Origin: Nemertoderma westbladi | Taxonomy: Eukaryota > Xenacoelomorpha > Nemertodermatida > Nemertodermatidae | Assembly (NCBI GenBank): GCA_032718475.1 | Contig: JAUCBJ010006592.1 | Location: 1 to 57,396, forward strand | Length of the DNA: 57,396 nt | Direction of reading: 5' to 3' | In this document: positions 46,519 to 57,281 of the stretch, piece after piece | Layout of the letters: each line of letters starts with the position of its first letter | Position numbering within the stretch: the stretch's first letter is position 1 | The notes under the pieces: model-generated | The model's database searches: none | What the model was told of the DNA's origin: nothing | What the model saw: only the letters and a program-made list of their open reading frames with translations | Made by a program: the position numbers and the translations under genes

Positions 46519-46884
46519 AACTACCTATATACTTATTTACTATCAGCATTACACACATTGCATAATACAGACAGCAAATTTTTGTATTCCGTTACAACTA
46601 CAAATGAAGATGAAACAGTTGAAGTTGTAATAAGTATTGAAACGCAGCAGAGGAATATCCGCCGTTTTTTAATTATTATTAAGTATGCTATTTAGAGTTG
46701 CCTTTAATTGAATAGTTATTAATTAATAATTATTATTCTCATGCAATAAATATCTGCCTTTATTTATAAAGATATTATAAAGTAAAATAATTTCATTACG
46801 AATAGATTTCTTTCTTTATTATATTATTGAGGTTTCAGTGGTGTGTGTTGTACAAGAAACTATATAATTAATATCCGGTGATTT

Positions 46885-47130
46885 TGACAAGAATATTTGT
46901 CAATAAAATTGGCTATATTTATAGCCAAAATGGAAAGAATTTTGCAGATTTAACAAGATATTCTTGTCAAGGATTGCAAGTATTCTTGTCAATACAACCA
47001 GAAATTCTTGCCAATTATAATGACAAGAAATTCTTGCTAATTTGACAATCAGATTTGTGGCTAACTATTGACATGGGATTCTTGTCATTTTGAACATTTT
47101 TTTTTGTCAAATTGACAAGACACTTTTTAG
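46885..47130. repeat. Cluster of interspersed 'ttgacaag / cttgtcaa' palindromes
   Basis: At least seven copies, in both orientations, of a ttcttgtcaa word occur (for example gacaagaatatttgtcaa at 46888 and aatttgacaagacac near 47110). The stretch ends in acactttttagagtgt, itself an inverted repeat often found at MITE ends. Probably a folded MITE. Confidence 0.5.
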
Positions 47131-47673
47131 AGTGTAGCAGCTCTTTCTCAAACAACATCTAGGTCTCGAATTACACTGTCTAGCAGATGTTTTCACTTGG
47201 TATTAATAAAATATTTTACATGTTAGAGTAGAACATATTTTTATTTAATAATATAATTTTATCTGTTCATAACAGTTTAACATAACAACAACCATGGATG
47301 ATTGGGAAGCCTGGAATGACCTCATTTCCACTGTCCAAGCTTGTTGGAGCTAGTTGTAGTATTGTAGGGTATTTCATGATTAGTATTTAAGCATAAAACT
47401 AATTTGTTACATTATATTATTATTGCATTTTTTTTTCAGGAAGTTTGGGCAACAATTTGCTGCAGGTAGTAGGGCTATGCTGGTCCACCAACCAAGTGGT
47501 CAACCTCTACATCTATAATTGACAAATGCTACATTTAGGGCTGCTATTAAAGAAACATTTTGTGGCATAAAGATAAATAAATAATAAACTTGATACGCTG
47601 ATGTTATAATTATTGTTCTCTATGTAGTAAAGCTATAATGTAGATCCAATAGTATATGTGTGTAGAGTAGAGC

Positions 47674-48790
47674 TACTACTACTACTACTCCTATAATCGG
47701 CCTGCTGCATTGAAACTGCTCATTGAGATGCAATGCTGCTGGCTTAACAAAAATATTTTTGCCACCACCACGCAATCCACAATTGGAATTCTCCAATGCA
47801 GCGTGCATTACGAATGCTATGTCGGCTTATCAACAAAGTTTCCTATCCCAATGACTTTCGTGAGATTATCTGCATCTTCAAGGCCAGTGTCCTTTAAGGT
47901 GCATCTTGAGAAAGTCATGGGCTGTCTACCATGCCTAATATCCATGGGGCTGCCAAAGCACAAGATTGTCCACAGGCTTGTCCACACGGCGAAAGCAATG
48001 TCCTGCAAAGCAGGGGTGGCTTTGTTCAAGTGGCAATCTTGGGGGAACCAATGAGACACCTCCAATGTTATATAGTGTCTGGTTGGAGATGTGTGCATTG
48101 TACTTGACACAGTGAACCCGACGTAGCATTCTTGTGTATGTGCCATCCAGAGATTTGGTGTCCTCAGCAGTTAGAGCCAAGTATGGCCTCCCATAGAGAA
48201 GTACTGGTACTACTGTAGTTCTATAGATATAATAGATCCTAGCTATGAGTGAAGATGATTTATCTAACCGAGTTAGACCGGTCCAAAAGGGATGTCTTTA
48301 AAATTACCCATCTTATTTATAATAAGTTGGGGTCGGATTTGGCTATATTAAATCTGTTCTCACTTTGCCTAGCTACAATGGATTCACTCGTTATGATATC
48401 CTGTGAAGATGGCATCTATCAACCCGATTAGCACTATGTGGGAGTTATTGTGAGGACTTTCAAAGAACTGTCAATATTTTATTATTTTTTGCAGTTAACA
48501 GACCAAAACTAGAAGTCCAACACTAGTAGAAGCCTGTTCTAATGAGCTGAGGAGAAGTTGGGCTCCCTCTAGTGATTCTGAGAGTACTCTCCTAAGTCAT
48601 CAGTAAAGTCTAGATCAGTTAGGTACTTGGCAGGATTGCCTCCACTTCAGTAGGTGGAGTTACCATCACCCCATCAACATTATAATGATCTAATTACGTG
48701 AGACTGTATCAAAGGCCTTGAAGAAGTCAACAAGGATATCAGCCAGATGCCTGCCTGTCTTTCTTTTTTGATAACTGTTCAATTATTATA
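47674..48790 (-). mobile_element. LINE A copy, old and rearranged
   Basis: On the minus strand it ends in a TAG-repeat tail (complement of ctactactactact at about 47674-47689) and matches LINE A 3' coding sequence upstream, for example CVKYNAHISNQTLYNIGGVS. It has deletions and frameshifts. A second block, 48440-48780, matches the RT palm region with a gap between. The open frames here are remnants. Much more diverged than the copies at 1-1084 and 20654. Confidence 0.85.
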
Positions 48791-50149
48791 ATTAAATATA
48801 GCCGTCAATGAAATGGAATGAGATGAACAGGCATTCTTAATTTGCATATCCTGTATCTCTAACAGCGGACGTAAAGGCCTTAAGTATGTTAGGGTGAAAT
48901 AGGAGGGAAGCCATCAGATTGGCTATCTTCTGATTTTATGATGTGTGGTGGATGGTAAAGGACACGCTTTTGATTCAGGTGGTAGGCCAGTGCAGAAGTT
49001 AGTACTAGAAATATAAATAAGCATGCCAAAGGTAAAACATGTGCTATTGCATATTATACATTGATAGTAATTATTTATTATTGCAATACTTTTCACCCAA
49101 ATGTTCATGATAAAGGATAGCTAATAGTACAGGTTATGTTTTCATTTTTGCTCATAATCAAGTTATAGTCACGGGGTTCCTGGAGGCATTGATAGTTTGA
49201 AGAAATGTCCTAGGGGGAAGTTTGATCATTGGTCTGCCAGCACTAGAACGTGCTGTATTGAAATATCTTTACAAACCATTTTTGTCCAGGAGAGTGGAGT
49301 ACAAAAATGTTATAGATATACCTCAAACCGTTACGAAACTTTACGGATTAACAGTGGTATATAGATTATTAACACTGTTATTGCACACATGTAAATGATG
49401 ACTGATCTGTCACATGAATTGTTCTAGCAATGTTCATTAATTATTGATTGGACGACCAAACTCTATTGGAAATGGAGCGTAAAAATGAATTCGCCAGCAG
49501 CAGGGATTCTTTGCTGTAGATTTTGCTGAGACAAATTACACAATCTATGGATGATAAACACATTTTTTAGAAGATGAAAAATTATTTTTGTGTTTGTTTC
49601 ATTGGAGGTTTGGCAGTTTCGGTTTTGGCAATGGGATAACTCCCTGGAGTTTGAACCTTGTTACTGAGATTCCCATACTCAGTTACATTAAGCTGCCACT
49701 GAGCCATTCATTAAAATGCCATCCATTGAGCAAGTACTCCCACTTGAACAACGAACATCCACTAATCAAACTAGTTAATAAGCGGAAGGAAAATGGAACA
49801 AACCATTTAGTTGTTAAATTACCAATGCGAGGGGACCTTAAACAATGAACTCCCACTAATAAAGCTAGAGTAGTACACTAGTAAGCAGTGTAAACCTAAG
49901 TTAATTAGCGGATGCTAGTTACTCAGGAAATGGCAGTATTGAGAAAAGCAATTACAGTATAAATAATTGTGAATTACATGGAATATAACAGATAAAAGTA
50001 ATTCGAGATACCCGTAATCCTTATTGGGAATTATTAAATTATTAAACGTTGGCTTTTTTTTGTATGGATTAATTTTTTGTTGTATGAATTAATACAGTAT
50101 ATGTTTATTTAATGTATTGCTCAATTGGGAGTTAAATAACTTTGGAAAT
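48791..50149. other. No repeat or gene recognised; possible upstream region of the GPCR-like gene
   Basis: AT-rich sequence. An 86-codon plus frame (49588-49848) has no recognisable domain. No clear TATA box or initiator could be assigned to the exon at 50150. Confidence 0.4.
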
Positions 50150-50224
50150 ATGGACAACGAACAAGTTCTAAATCAAACCGAAATACAAATAAAATCTTTC
50201 GTTCCTCCAGGAAATATTGACTTG
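50150..50224 (+). CDS. Candidate GPCR exon 1 (extracellular N terminus)
   Basis: An ATG with A at -3 and G at +4 opens 25 codons, MDNEQVLNQTEIQIKSFVPP then GNIDL. They include an NQT glycosylation sequon. Translation reaches a strong donor, TTG|gtgagt, at 50225, in phase 0. A short, hydrophilic, N-glycosylated leader ending just before TM1 is typical of class A GPCR first coding exons, and the candidate TM1 exon at 57282 begins in phase 0. The link over 7 kb is inference from phase, strand and type; a short exon of this kind can also arise by chance. Confidence 0.5.
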
Positions 50225-50328
50225 GTGAGTTGAAAATTTTCAAATTGTATTTAATAATAAAAAAAATTATACCTGTATTATATCTGAATTTATCGGTATG
50301 TTATTATTGTTCCGAGAATTGAGTATCC

Positions 50329-50498
50329 GTGTCAAGTACAATGTACACGTTTCCAACCAGACACTATTACATTTGAGGTGTCTCATTGATTCCACCAACT
50401 TGAACAAATCCTCCTTCGCTTTGCAGGACATTGCTTTCGTCATGAGGACCTCAATGTGCATCATCAATACAGCAGCCCGATTATCGTAGTAATAGTAG
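50329..50498 (+). mobile_element. LINE A fragment with internal deletion
   Basis: It matches LINE A 24045-24185 (gtcaagtacaatgyacac through gctttgcaggacattgcttt), then jumps to the element's last bases (cagcagcccgat) and a gtagtaatagtag tail. It sits inside the predicted first intron of the GPCR-like gene. Confidence 0.85.
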
Positions 50499-51069
50499 AG
50501 TTAGAGAATTGTGAAAAGGTGACAATACTAACAGAGCTGAACTAATGTACTGCCAACGCTCAGAACTTCCCGCCACATAAAAACAAAACAATGGGAAATA
50601 ATTTATCTTCATTTGTCAATTATAGTACTGGAAAATATAGTTAAACATACAAACTTGCAATTATATACCATCTACTTATTTCTATAGAATTTAAAAAAAA
50701 TGAGTTAAAATCAGTACATTTAAGATGAGATATAAAAATAGTCAGTAATGATGGGCTGTTAATTACTACTGCACTTAATGAGATCCACATTCCTCTGACA
50801 ATAAAAAAGAAGGGGTTCTTGCAGGTTATCTATTCAGATTGAAGTTATTGAGGTTATCACAGTGTTTTGATAATTAGTGGCTGGCTAGCGAATTCATTGA
50901 GTTACAGACATCAGAATTGCAGTAAGCGGAGTCCGTTCACATCATCTCTCCAACGGTACCGTTGCGGTAACTGATTGTCTATCTGTCGAATGTGAATTCT
51001 TAACCGGGTAGTGTACAAATTTAGGAATCGCATAATTTTTCTTGAAATTAATATCTCATATCTCTCCAA

Positions 51070-51113
51070 ACCATGTACGCGTTTCGACCTTACTGGGTCC
51101 TCATCAGCGTGGT
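51070..51113 (-). ncRNA. Degenerate hammerhead ribozyme motif (copy 1)
   Basis: The core CTGATGA and GAAA are kept. Helix I has one mismatch (CATGGT against ACCACG) and an extra G enters helix II (GGACC...GGTC). Probably weak or inactive. Confidence 0.65.
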
Positions 51114-51116
51114 GTC

Positions 51117-51169
51117 GGATTCGAACCTGGGACCTCGAGGCAGAAGCCGAGACAACAACCACTAGGCCA
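51117..51169 (-). promoter_or_regulatory. tRNA-like A and B boxes (copy 1)
   Basis: B box GGTTCGAATCC is the complement of 51117-51127. A box TGGCCTAGTGG is the complement of 51159-51169. The spacing suits an internal pol III promoter. Confidence 0.75.
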
Positions 51170-51437
51170 CAGGTTCTTGAGATATGGAGTATTAATTTCA
51201 AAGCCAGCTGCCATTTTATTAAACCCTGAGTTTTGATTATTGATAGTAACAATGTGTTGGCAAGCTGTATTTATGGAGGTAACCTCGAATGATAAGTTTA
51301 TTTTACTGAAAATAACTTATCTTTTATTGGCTCAATTGTAGGACTAATCCCATCACATGCGTACTTTTTAACCAGGTAGTGTACAAATTTAGGAATCGCG
51401 TAATTTTTCTTGAAATTAATATCTCATATCTCTCCAA

Positions 51438-51480
51438 ACCACGTACGCGTTTCGACCTTACTGGGTCTCATCAGCGTGGT
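51438..51480 (-). ncRNA. Intact type I hammerhead ribozyme motif (copy 2)
   Basis: Read on minus the 43-nt motif has helix I ACCACG/CGTGGT (6 bp), the core CTGATGA, and helix II GACC-cagtaa-GGTC (4 bp). GAAA follows, then a minimal helix III AC/GT with a 2-nt loop, and the cleavage triplet GTA. Every invariant core residue (C3, G5, A6, G8, A9, G12, A13, A14, A15.1-U16.1, H17) is present. Cleavage is predicted between 51444 and 51443. The very short helix III is as in newt and other animal type I hammerheads, which can cleave as dimers. Confidence 0.85.
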
Positions 51481-51483
51481 GTC

Positions 51484-51536
51484 GGATTCGAACCTGGGAC
51501 CTTGAGGCAGAAGCCGAGACAACAACCACTAGGCCA
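51484..51536 (-). promoter_or_regulatory. tRNA-like A and B boxes (copy 2)
   Basis: B box (exact GGTTCGAATCC) is the complement of 51484-51494. A box TGGCCTAGTGG is the complement of 51526-51536. The B box lies three bases before helix I of the hammerhead. Confidence 0.8.
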
Positions 51537-51850
51537 CAGGTTCTTGAGATATGGAGTATTAATTTCAAAGCCAGCTGCCATTTTATTAGCCCCTGAGTTT
51601 TGATTATTGATTGTAACAATGTGTTGGCAAGCTGTATTTATCGAGGTGTTTGTTATTATACATTTATTATATAGGAAGGGATCTAGGGGTCTTAACCTCG
51701 AATGATAAGTTTATTTTACTGAAAATAACTTATCTTTTATTGGCTCAATTGTAGGACTAATCCCATCACATGCGTACTTTTTAACCGGGTAGTGTACAAA
51801 TTTAGGAATCGCGTAATTTTTCTTGAAATTAATATCTCATATCTCTCCAA

Positions 51851-51893
51851 ACCACGTACGCGTTTCGACCTTACTGGGTCTCATCAGCGTGGT
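51851..51893 (-). ncRNA. Intact type I hammerhead ribozyme motif (copy 3)
   Basis: Identical over all 43 nt to copy 2, with helices I, II and III and the GTA site kept. Cleavage is predicted between 51857 and 51856. Cuts at copies 2 and 3 would release a 413-nt RNA. Confidence 0.85.
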
Positions 51894-51896
51894 GTC

Positions 51897-51949
51897 GGAT
51901 TCGAACCTGGGACCTCGAGGTAGAAGCCGAGACAACAACCACTAGGCTA
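51897..51949 (-). promoter_or_regulatory. tRNA-like A and B boxes (copy 3)
   Basis: B box is the complement of 51897-51907 (exact). The A box, complement of 51939-51949, reads TAGCCTAGTGG, still within the consensus. Confidence 0.75.
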
Positions 51950-52272
51950 CAGGTTCTTGAGATATGGAGTATTAATTTCAAAGCCAGCTGCCATTTTATT
52001 AGCCCCTGATTTTTTATTATTGATAGTAACAATGTGTTGGCAAGCTGTATTTATCGAGGTGTTTGTTATTATACATTTATTATAGGAAGGGATCTAGGGG
52101 TCTTAACCTCGAATGATAAGTTTATTTTACTGAAAATAACTTATCTTTTATTGGCACAATTGTAGGACTAACTAATCCCATCACATGCGTACTTTTTAAC
52201 CGGATAGTGTACAAATTTATTTTTTTAATAATTTACAATTTTTCTTGAAATTAATATCTCATATCTCTCCAA

Positions 52273-52296
52273 ACCACGTACGCGTTTCGACCTTAC
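52273..52296 (-). ncRNA. 3' half of a hammerhead (copy 4, truncated)
   Basis: It retains part of helix II, GAAA, helix III, the GTA triplet and the 3' strand of helix I. The CTGATGA half is missing because the array ends here. Confidence 0.7.
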
Positions 52297-52754
52297 CCCA
52301 CGAACGTGTTATTGAAGAGCACTAGCTGCTGTTGGTGGTGAATATTCCGAATAGCTGACTAGGGTGGGCCGTGCTGTGGGGAGGTAATTACAACTATTAA
52401 GACAGGTAGTGTGATAGACCGCCAGACCAGTCAGACAGACAGCCCCTTTGCTTATACAATTGAAAGAGATTCAAAATAGTCAATTCCGCAAAATATAGTT
52501 ATGTGGAAGTTGTGAAATTCATTTTCCTAAAAAAATATAATTATTTTTGAGTCTTTAGAATTAGCTAAATTATTTCGCTGAACCATTAACGTGGTAAATT
52601 GATATAATAATGTTTAAATATCATTAAGTACATCAGCATAATATAAGTTTTAAAATACTTATGACAAATTGGGTCGCCTTCAATCTTAATTCTAAAATAC
52701 AAATTCTCTGTCAATACCAGTTGTCATCAACTGGTAGAACGGGTTATCAACTGA

Positions 52755-52776
52755 GGGGGGGGGGGGGGGGGGGGGG
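52755..52776. repeat. G22 homopolymer
   Basis: Twenty-two consecutive guanines. The rest of 52297-54484 is AT-rich intron-like sequence without a supported gene. Confidence 0.95.
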
Positions 52777-54484
52777 ACGCAATTCCATCTCGACGGATTT
52801 CTATTTCGTCTCAATGTTAAATTACCGTTTTTGTGATATAATCGCTCCATTTTAATTTTTGTTTCATAATAATTATCCACTATCTTTGGTGCAAGGAATT
52901 AAAACCTAAAATCACCTCTGAAGCGTCCATATCGATATTCCCAGGTAGGGGATTGGCTTTAAAACTACTCAAATTTATTGAATATTCGGAACTTAACAGC
53001 GCCAACGCGCCGTTAAAAAATGCGTGTCTACCAATTTAACCATCTCTGTTGGCTTTATTTTTCGTCTTTGGAATGTAATTTAGATATCATTATAACCGCC
53101 TTCATCTGTAAAATTCGAAAACCGTTTTAAATTTCACCAAAAAATGGCAAACATATTATCAAAGTTCTAAGGTATATATTTTGACATGTAAATCGATATA
53201 ATGGTATATAATAATAATTTTGCTGTGCGTCTACAACTTGGTTCTTCATTAGTTTAATTAATATTCTAGAACTGAGTTAAAAAACATTAGAATTATGACT
53301 ATTTACATGTGAAAATGCAAACCTTTGCATTTAACTTACATAATATCTCTGTAAATTATTGGTGAAGTTGAAAATGTTTTTCATTTTCAGATTCGGAATC
53401 TGCAAACGAAGTTGGTTCTAATGAAAGTGATCTAAGAATAAATAAAGCCTTACAGGAGAGTTGCTAGTCGACTTTTCTATCATTGACAGAAATAATAAAT
53501 AATAAAAATATCAATCCAGAAATATTTACTAGTAACAACTATTTACCTTCTGAATATTGCGCAACCATTTTATATCCGGTCTATTACTGCAATATAGCTA
53601 ATAATTTTAAATAATCTAAAGTTGAATGTTTATTTGTGAACCGGAAGTTGTTAAATGAATAGTAATTGATATTCAATGCTCATGTATGACCTGGACCTTA
53701 ACGAATATCACAAGTTTCTTGCAGTAACTCAAGAAATAAATTAATTGAGTTTGAGAACCCTTCTCACACAATTTCCCTCTAGAGCGACAGGGATATTCTC
53801 CATTTTATTAGTGTAGTGAGCACTGAAGATACTATCCAATTCATACAACACTCTTGTATACGTTTTTAGCCTGGGGTATGCTTGACAAACTCATGAATAA
53901 TGTTTCACAAACACATGTTGATTGTTTGGCAAAAACAAGTAGAATATTTGGAAATAACATGGTGCATGTGTTCAAAACTATGCTAAATGCATTCCAAACA
54001 CAATTAATAAAGACGTACTGATGCTGAGTTCGTAAAGCAACACAGTAAACACAAAAAAAAACGGAAAACCATCTTCTACTATCAACCAACCACAGAGTTA
54101 ATAAGGGGGTTGTAAATGTATAAAACCCAACATACCTTTGGATTAGCATTACCGTCATTATTCATAACAAAATTTCATTAAAACATCATTCATCAAATAC
54201 GAAATTTATGTAATTTCTTGCCAAAGTTTTGACACTTCCATTTCCGGCCTAAACGAAACTCATTTCGATGGACATTAAAGTTATTAAGACTTTAGAACGT
54301 TGGCAATACTATAATGAAATTCATAAAAATAGATTCATAATAATTTGTATGCATGAACTATTGCAATGCGCACGCTCCTTAATTTAAATAGAGTGGGAAT
54401 GAGAGACCGTGCTGTGGTAAAATAAAGTGATCCATTTAATATCTTCCCCCTGACGTGCATTACTAAATATCATCATTATCCGCA

Positions 54485-55879
54485 GGCATTATGCTTGACC
54501 AACTTCAAATTGCAAAAGTTGTTCCTCTATTTAAGAAATGGGACATAAAATTCTTAACAAATTACCGACCAGTAAGTATATTTATTACCTTACTTCTCAA
54601 AAATTTTTGAATAGGTTGTATGCAATCAACTCGATGCATACGATTTATTCAAAAAGAAAAATTGCTATCAAAAAACCAGTTTCCAATCAAAAAAATATGT
54701 AGAACTTACATTATCAGTTCTTATAAACGAAATCGCCCAAGCAGTTGATTAGTGAGTGGGTCAACAACTAACAGTAGGTGTCTTTCTTGACCTTTCCAAG
54801 GCATTCGATACAGTAAACCACCAAATTCTTCTTATGAAATTGTAACATTACAGTATCCGAGGGATGACGCTTGAGTTGTTCAGAAATTACCTTACGAACA
54901 GACAACAACGTGTTCAATTTCATACAACCCTCTCTACCAATAGGCCTACAATTTGTGGTGTTCCACGGGGTTCAATTCTTGGGTCAATTATTTTTTTGTT
55001 ATACATTAACGATATCACCTAGAGTTCTAATTTGGTCCGTTTTATAATCTTTGCCGATGACACAAATATATTTCAATCTGGAACAGACTTAAACAAAATT
55101 CTTAAATCAATAAATCAAGAGTTAGAAATTTTTTTATTTGGCTAGCTACAAATATACTAAAACTGTTTTTTCTATTTTCTCATTGCGTCGACCGAATACA
55201 CACAATACTGCTGTTTCACTTATGATGGGAGGTAAAGAAATAAGAAAAGTAAACGAAATTAAATTTTTAGGTGTGATTTTACCATGCGATTTAAAATTGA
55301 AAAAACACGTTAGTCAAATTCAATTTAAGAATGAAAAGTATGTCGGAATCATTGGCAAACTCAAAAATATCATGCCATTTCATATTCGCTTAATGCTTTA
55401 CAATACTGGTTCGCCCATATTTCATATTTTCGCTTCAAATATGGGGAATCCAATCCTGTGCAACTGTAGTGAAACCAATTGTTCTTCTACAAAAGAAAGC
55501 CTTACGTTATATCCATTTAAAACCATACAAGTATCCCACTAATAATTTATTTACGAGTATCAAGGAACTAATGTTAGCAAATTTATATAAATTTCAATGT
55601 TTGCTTTTCATGTATAAGTATAAGATAGGATACTTTGATATCCCACACACCTTGAAACAGTGTTTTGTATTAAATAAATCTATACACACCCACAACACGC
55701 GTACTAGTTACAACTATCATCTACCACTTTTCAAAACTAATTTTGGTCAGAATTCCATAACATGTTGCAACTTACTTAAAATACAAAATTCAAGCGATGT
55801 TTGTAAAACAGCTTCTAGGGGTCCCTTCTTCACTTTCCTCAACAATGACTTTAAAGCTCCTCAGTCAATAACCTCTTGA
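54485..55879 (+). pseudogene. LINE E remnant (RT domain, CR1-like)
   Basis: 5'-truncated, heavily mutated RT. It begins at IAKVVPLF, with NYRPVSI, FLDLSKAFDTVNHQI, LTNRQQRVQF, CGVPRGSILG and FADDTN (about 55050), then the thumb (EIKFLGVIL) and C-terminal tail (to 55879). Several stops and frameshifts separate these pieces. It is most like LINE C in sequence style. It lies in the predicted first intron of the GPCR-like gene, in the same orientation. Confidence 0.8.
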
Positions 55880-57281
55880 TGAGTCGGTACTAGAGTCAGC
55901 CCCAAATACATTCATCACTGAAAAAACACGAAGCTGCAGAGAATCCGAAACGCAAACTTCTATCAGAGGGATACTCTAATGTACCGACATTTAAATCTTC
56001 TAGATTGAAGCAGCCAAATCAGAGAAACCGCCAATTACTAATCCGTGCTACTGTACACGGGTTTCACTTCAAAATTTCTAAAAATCCAACTCCTTTCCAC
56101 CCGCTTTCTCCTGAGTGCAACTGCAAGCATAATATATCATACACAGAACAAACCGCACTCAAACATATTTGCACAAATAAGGATATTAATTATAGTTAAA
56201 AAGACAGACAAATGCGGCAGTTTCGCGGTTATGGGATGGGGCAACTTTATTGATAGGATTGGAACAGGATATTCTTTCGGACTCCCATTCCAATGTACCA
56301 TCACCTCGGAACCCTAACTCTAACCCTAAAGCTACGATGACTATCAATCTATATATAACAGTAACACAAGGATGAGAACGAAGCCTTGACATAATTAAAA
56401 CATTGTACATACACCAGGACCTAATTTAAAAAACAGTTGGGTAAAGCCAGTCTTACAGGAATCACCTGCCCAGCACCTCCTAACGAAGTGTTACACATGT
56501 ATCATCTGCAGGATCAAACTCTGTACTGCGCGAAACGTAATTCACGAGATAACCTGCACTTTGAGTAAGCAAAGGGTAGAAAACTACATAGGGGAGATGG
56601 CCACGCGCCATATGAGGATGATGCTACACCACAGTTCCGTTTGCTGCTTTGGCGAGCACTTTTTGGACGTACACCCTGAACAACATAATATTGCACAGCC
56701 ATTCACAATCCGCATAGTAAAGACTGGGCAGATTAGTGAGAAGCATAATATTCAACAATTACACACCACACTTAATACACAATACATGCAACCACATAAC
56801 AGGGGCTGGTAGTTGGTATTGTAGTTCGGACGCAAAATTTCATTTCATTTAATTATATTTTGGCTTTAAATCACCTTGACTTATACTCGATGTTTAATGT
56901 TTGTTAAATGTTCGGACACAAAATTTGGTTCTCTTTAATTATTTTATATTTCGGCTTTAAAATTATATCACCTTGGCTTAAACCGTATGTTTAATGTTTT
57001 GATAAATGGTGCAGTCAGACAGTAGTTCAGTATGTAGTAAGTAGTACCGGGAGCTGGTTGTTAGAAATCTAGTTTCATACTGTGTTAGTTACCTGATGAA
57101 GGCCTGTATCTATATTACGGTCATTCGATAATAGATCAGTTTCAACCCCCTCCCGTTGATATGTTTCATATTCTATGCTAACATATTCGAGCCATATACA
57201 CCAATCAACTAAAAAGCCAGCATTTAAGTTTTCTATATGTTAGGCCCAATTTTAATTTCTACCAATCTTGTTTTCAAACAG
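55880..57281. other. Intron-like sequence, no gene seen
   Basis: Contains a diverged tandem dimer (annotated separately). At about 57091 a cctgatgaaggcctgt word resembles conserved SINE central domains but has no head or tail. The end (57265-57281) is pyrimidine-rich, leading to an acceptor. Confidence 0.5.
56825..57009. repeat. Tandem dimer, about 86-bp period
   Basis: ttcggacgcaaaattt at 56825 and ttcggacacaaaattt at 56911. Both copies continue with ttaattat, ggctttaaa, atcacctt and tgtttaatgtt. Confidence 0.85.

Larger units (their letters stand above)
50998..52296 (-). repeat. Tandem array of tRNA-hammerhead repeat units (three full, one partial)
   Basis: The word taacc(g/a)g(g)tagtgtacaa recurs at 51001, 51369, 51782 and 52197, giving units of 368, 413 and 415 bp. 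The first unit lacks a block of about 45 bp present in the others. Each unit, read on minus, has a tRNA-like A and B box, a hammerhead motif directly downstream, and about 300 nt of AT-rich body. The fourth copy is cut off inside the hammerhead at 52296. The array is antisense within the predicted GPCR intron. Confidence 0.92.

Noticed and set aside
47294-47350. Short ORF MDDWEAWNDLISTVQACWS
   Set aside because: Only 19 codons, no splice pattern that keeps a frame to the next acceptor-like site at about 47440.
49588-49848. 86-codon frame upstream of GPCR exon 1
   Set aside because: No domain, signal or splice context; composition typical of chance.
51011-51603. Small plus-strand frames in the tandem array
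   Set aside because: They repeat with the unit and run through the tRNA head and hammerhead in antisense; no protein signature.
53391-53467. Exon after ttcattttcag (SESANEVGSNESDLRINKAL then stop)
   Set aside because: Acceptor looks plausible but the frame ends in TAG after 25 codons without a donor, and it would break the phase-matched GPCR pair; chance cannot be excluded.
56308-56328. Telomere-like ccctaactctaaccctaa
   Set aside because: Only about three imperfect units in an internal region; no array.
57091-57130. Second hammerhead at ctgatgaaggcc
   Set aside because: The CTGATGA core is present but no GAAA or closing helix II and III follow; it looks like a SINE central-domain word.
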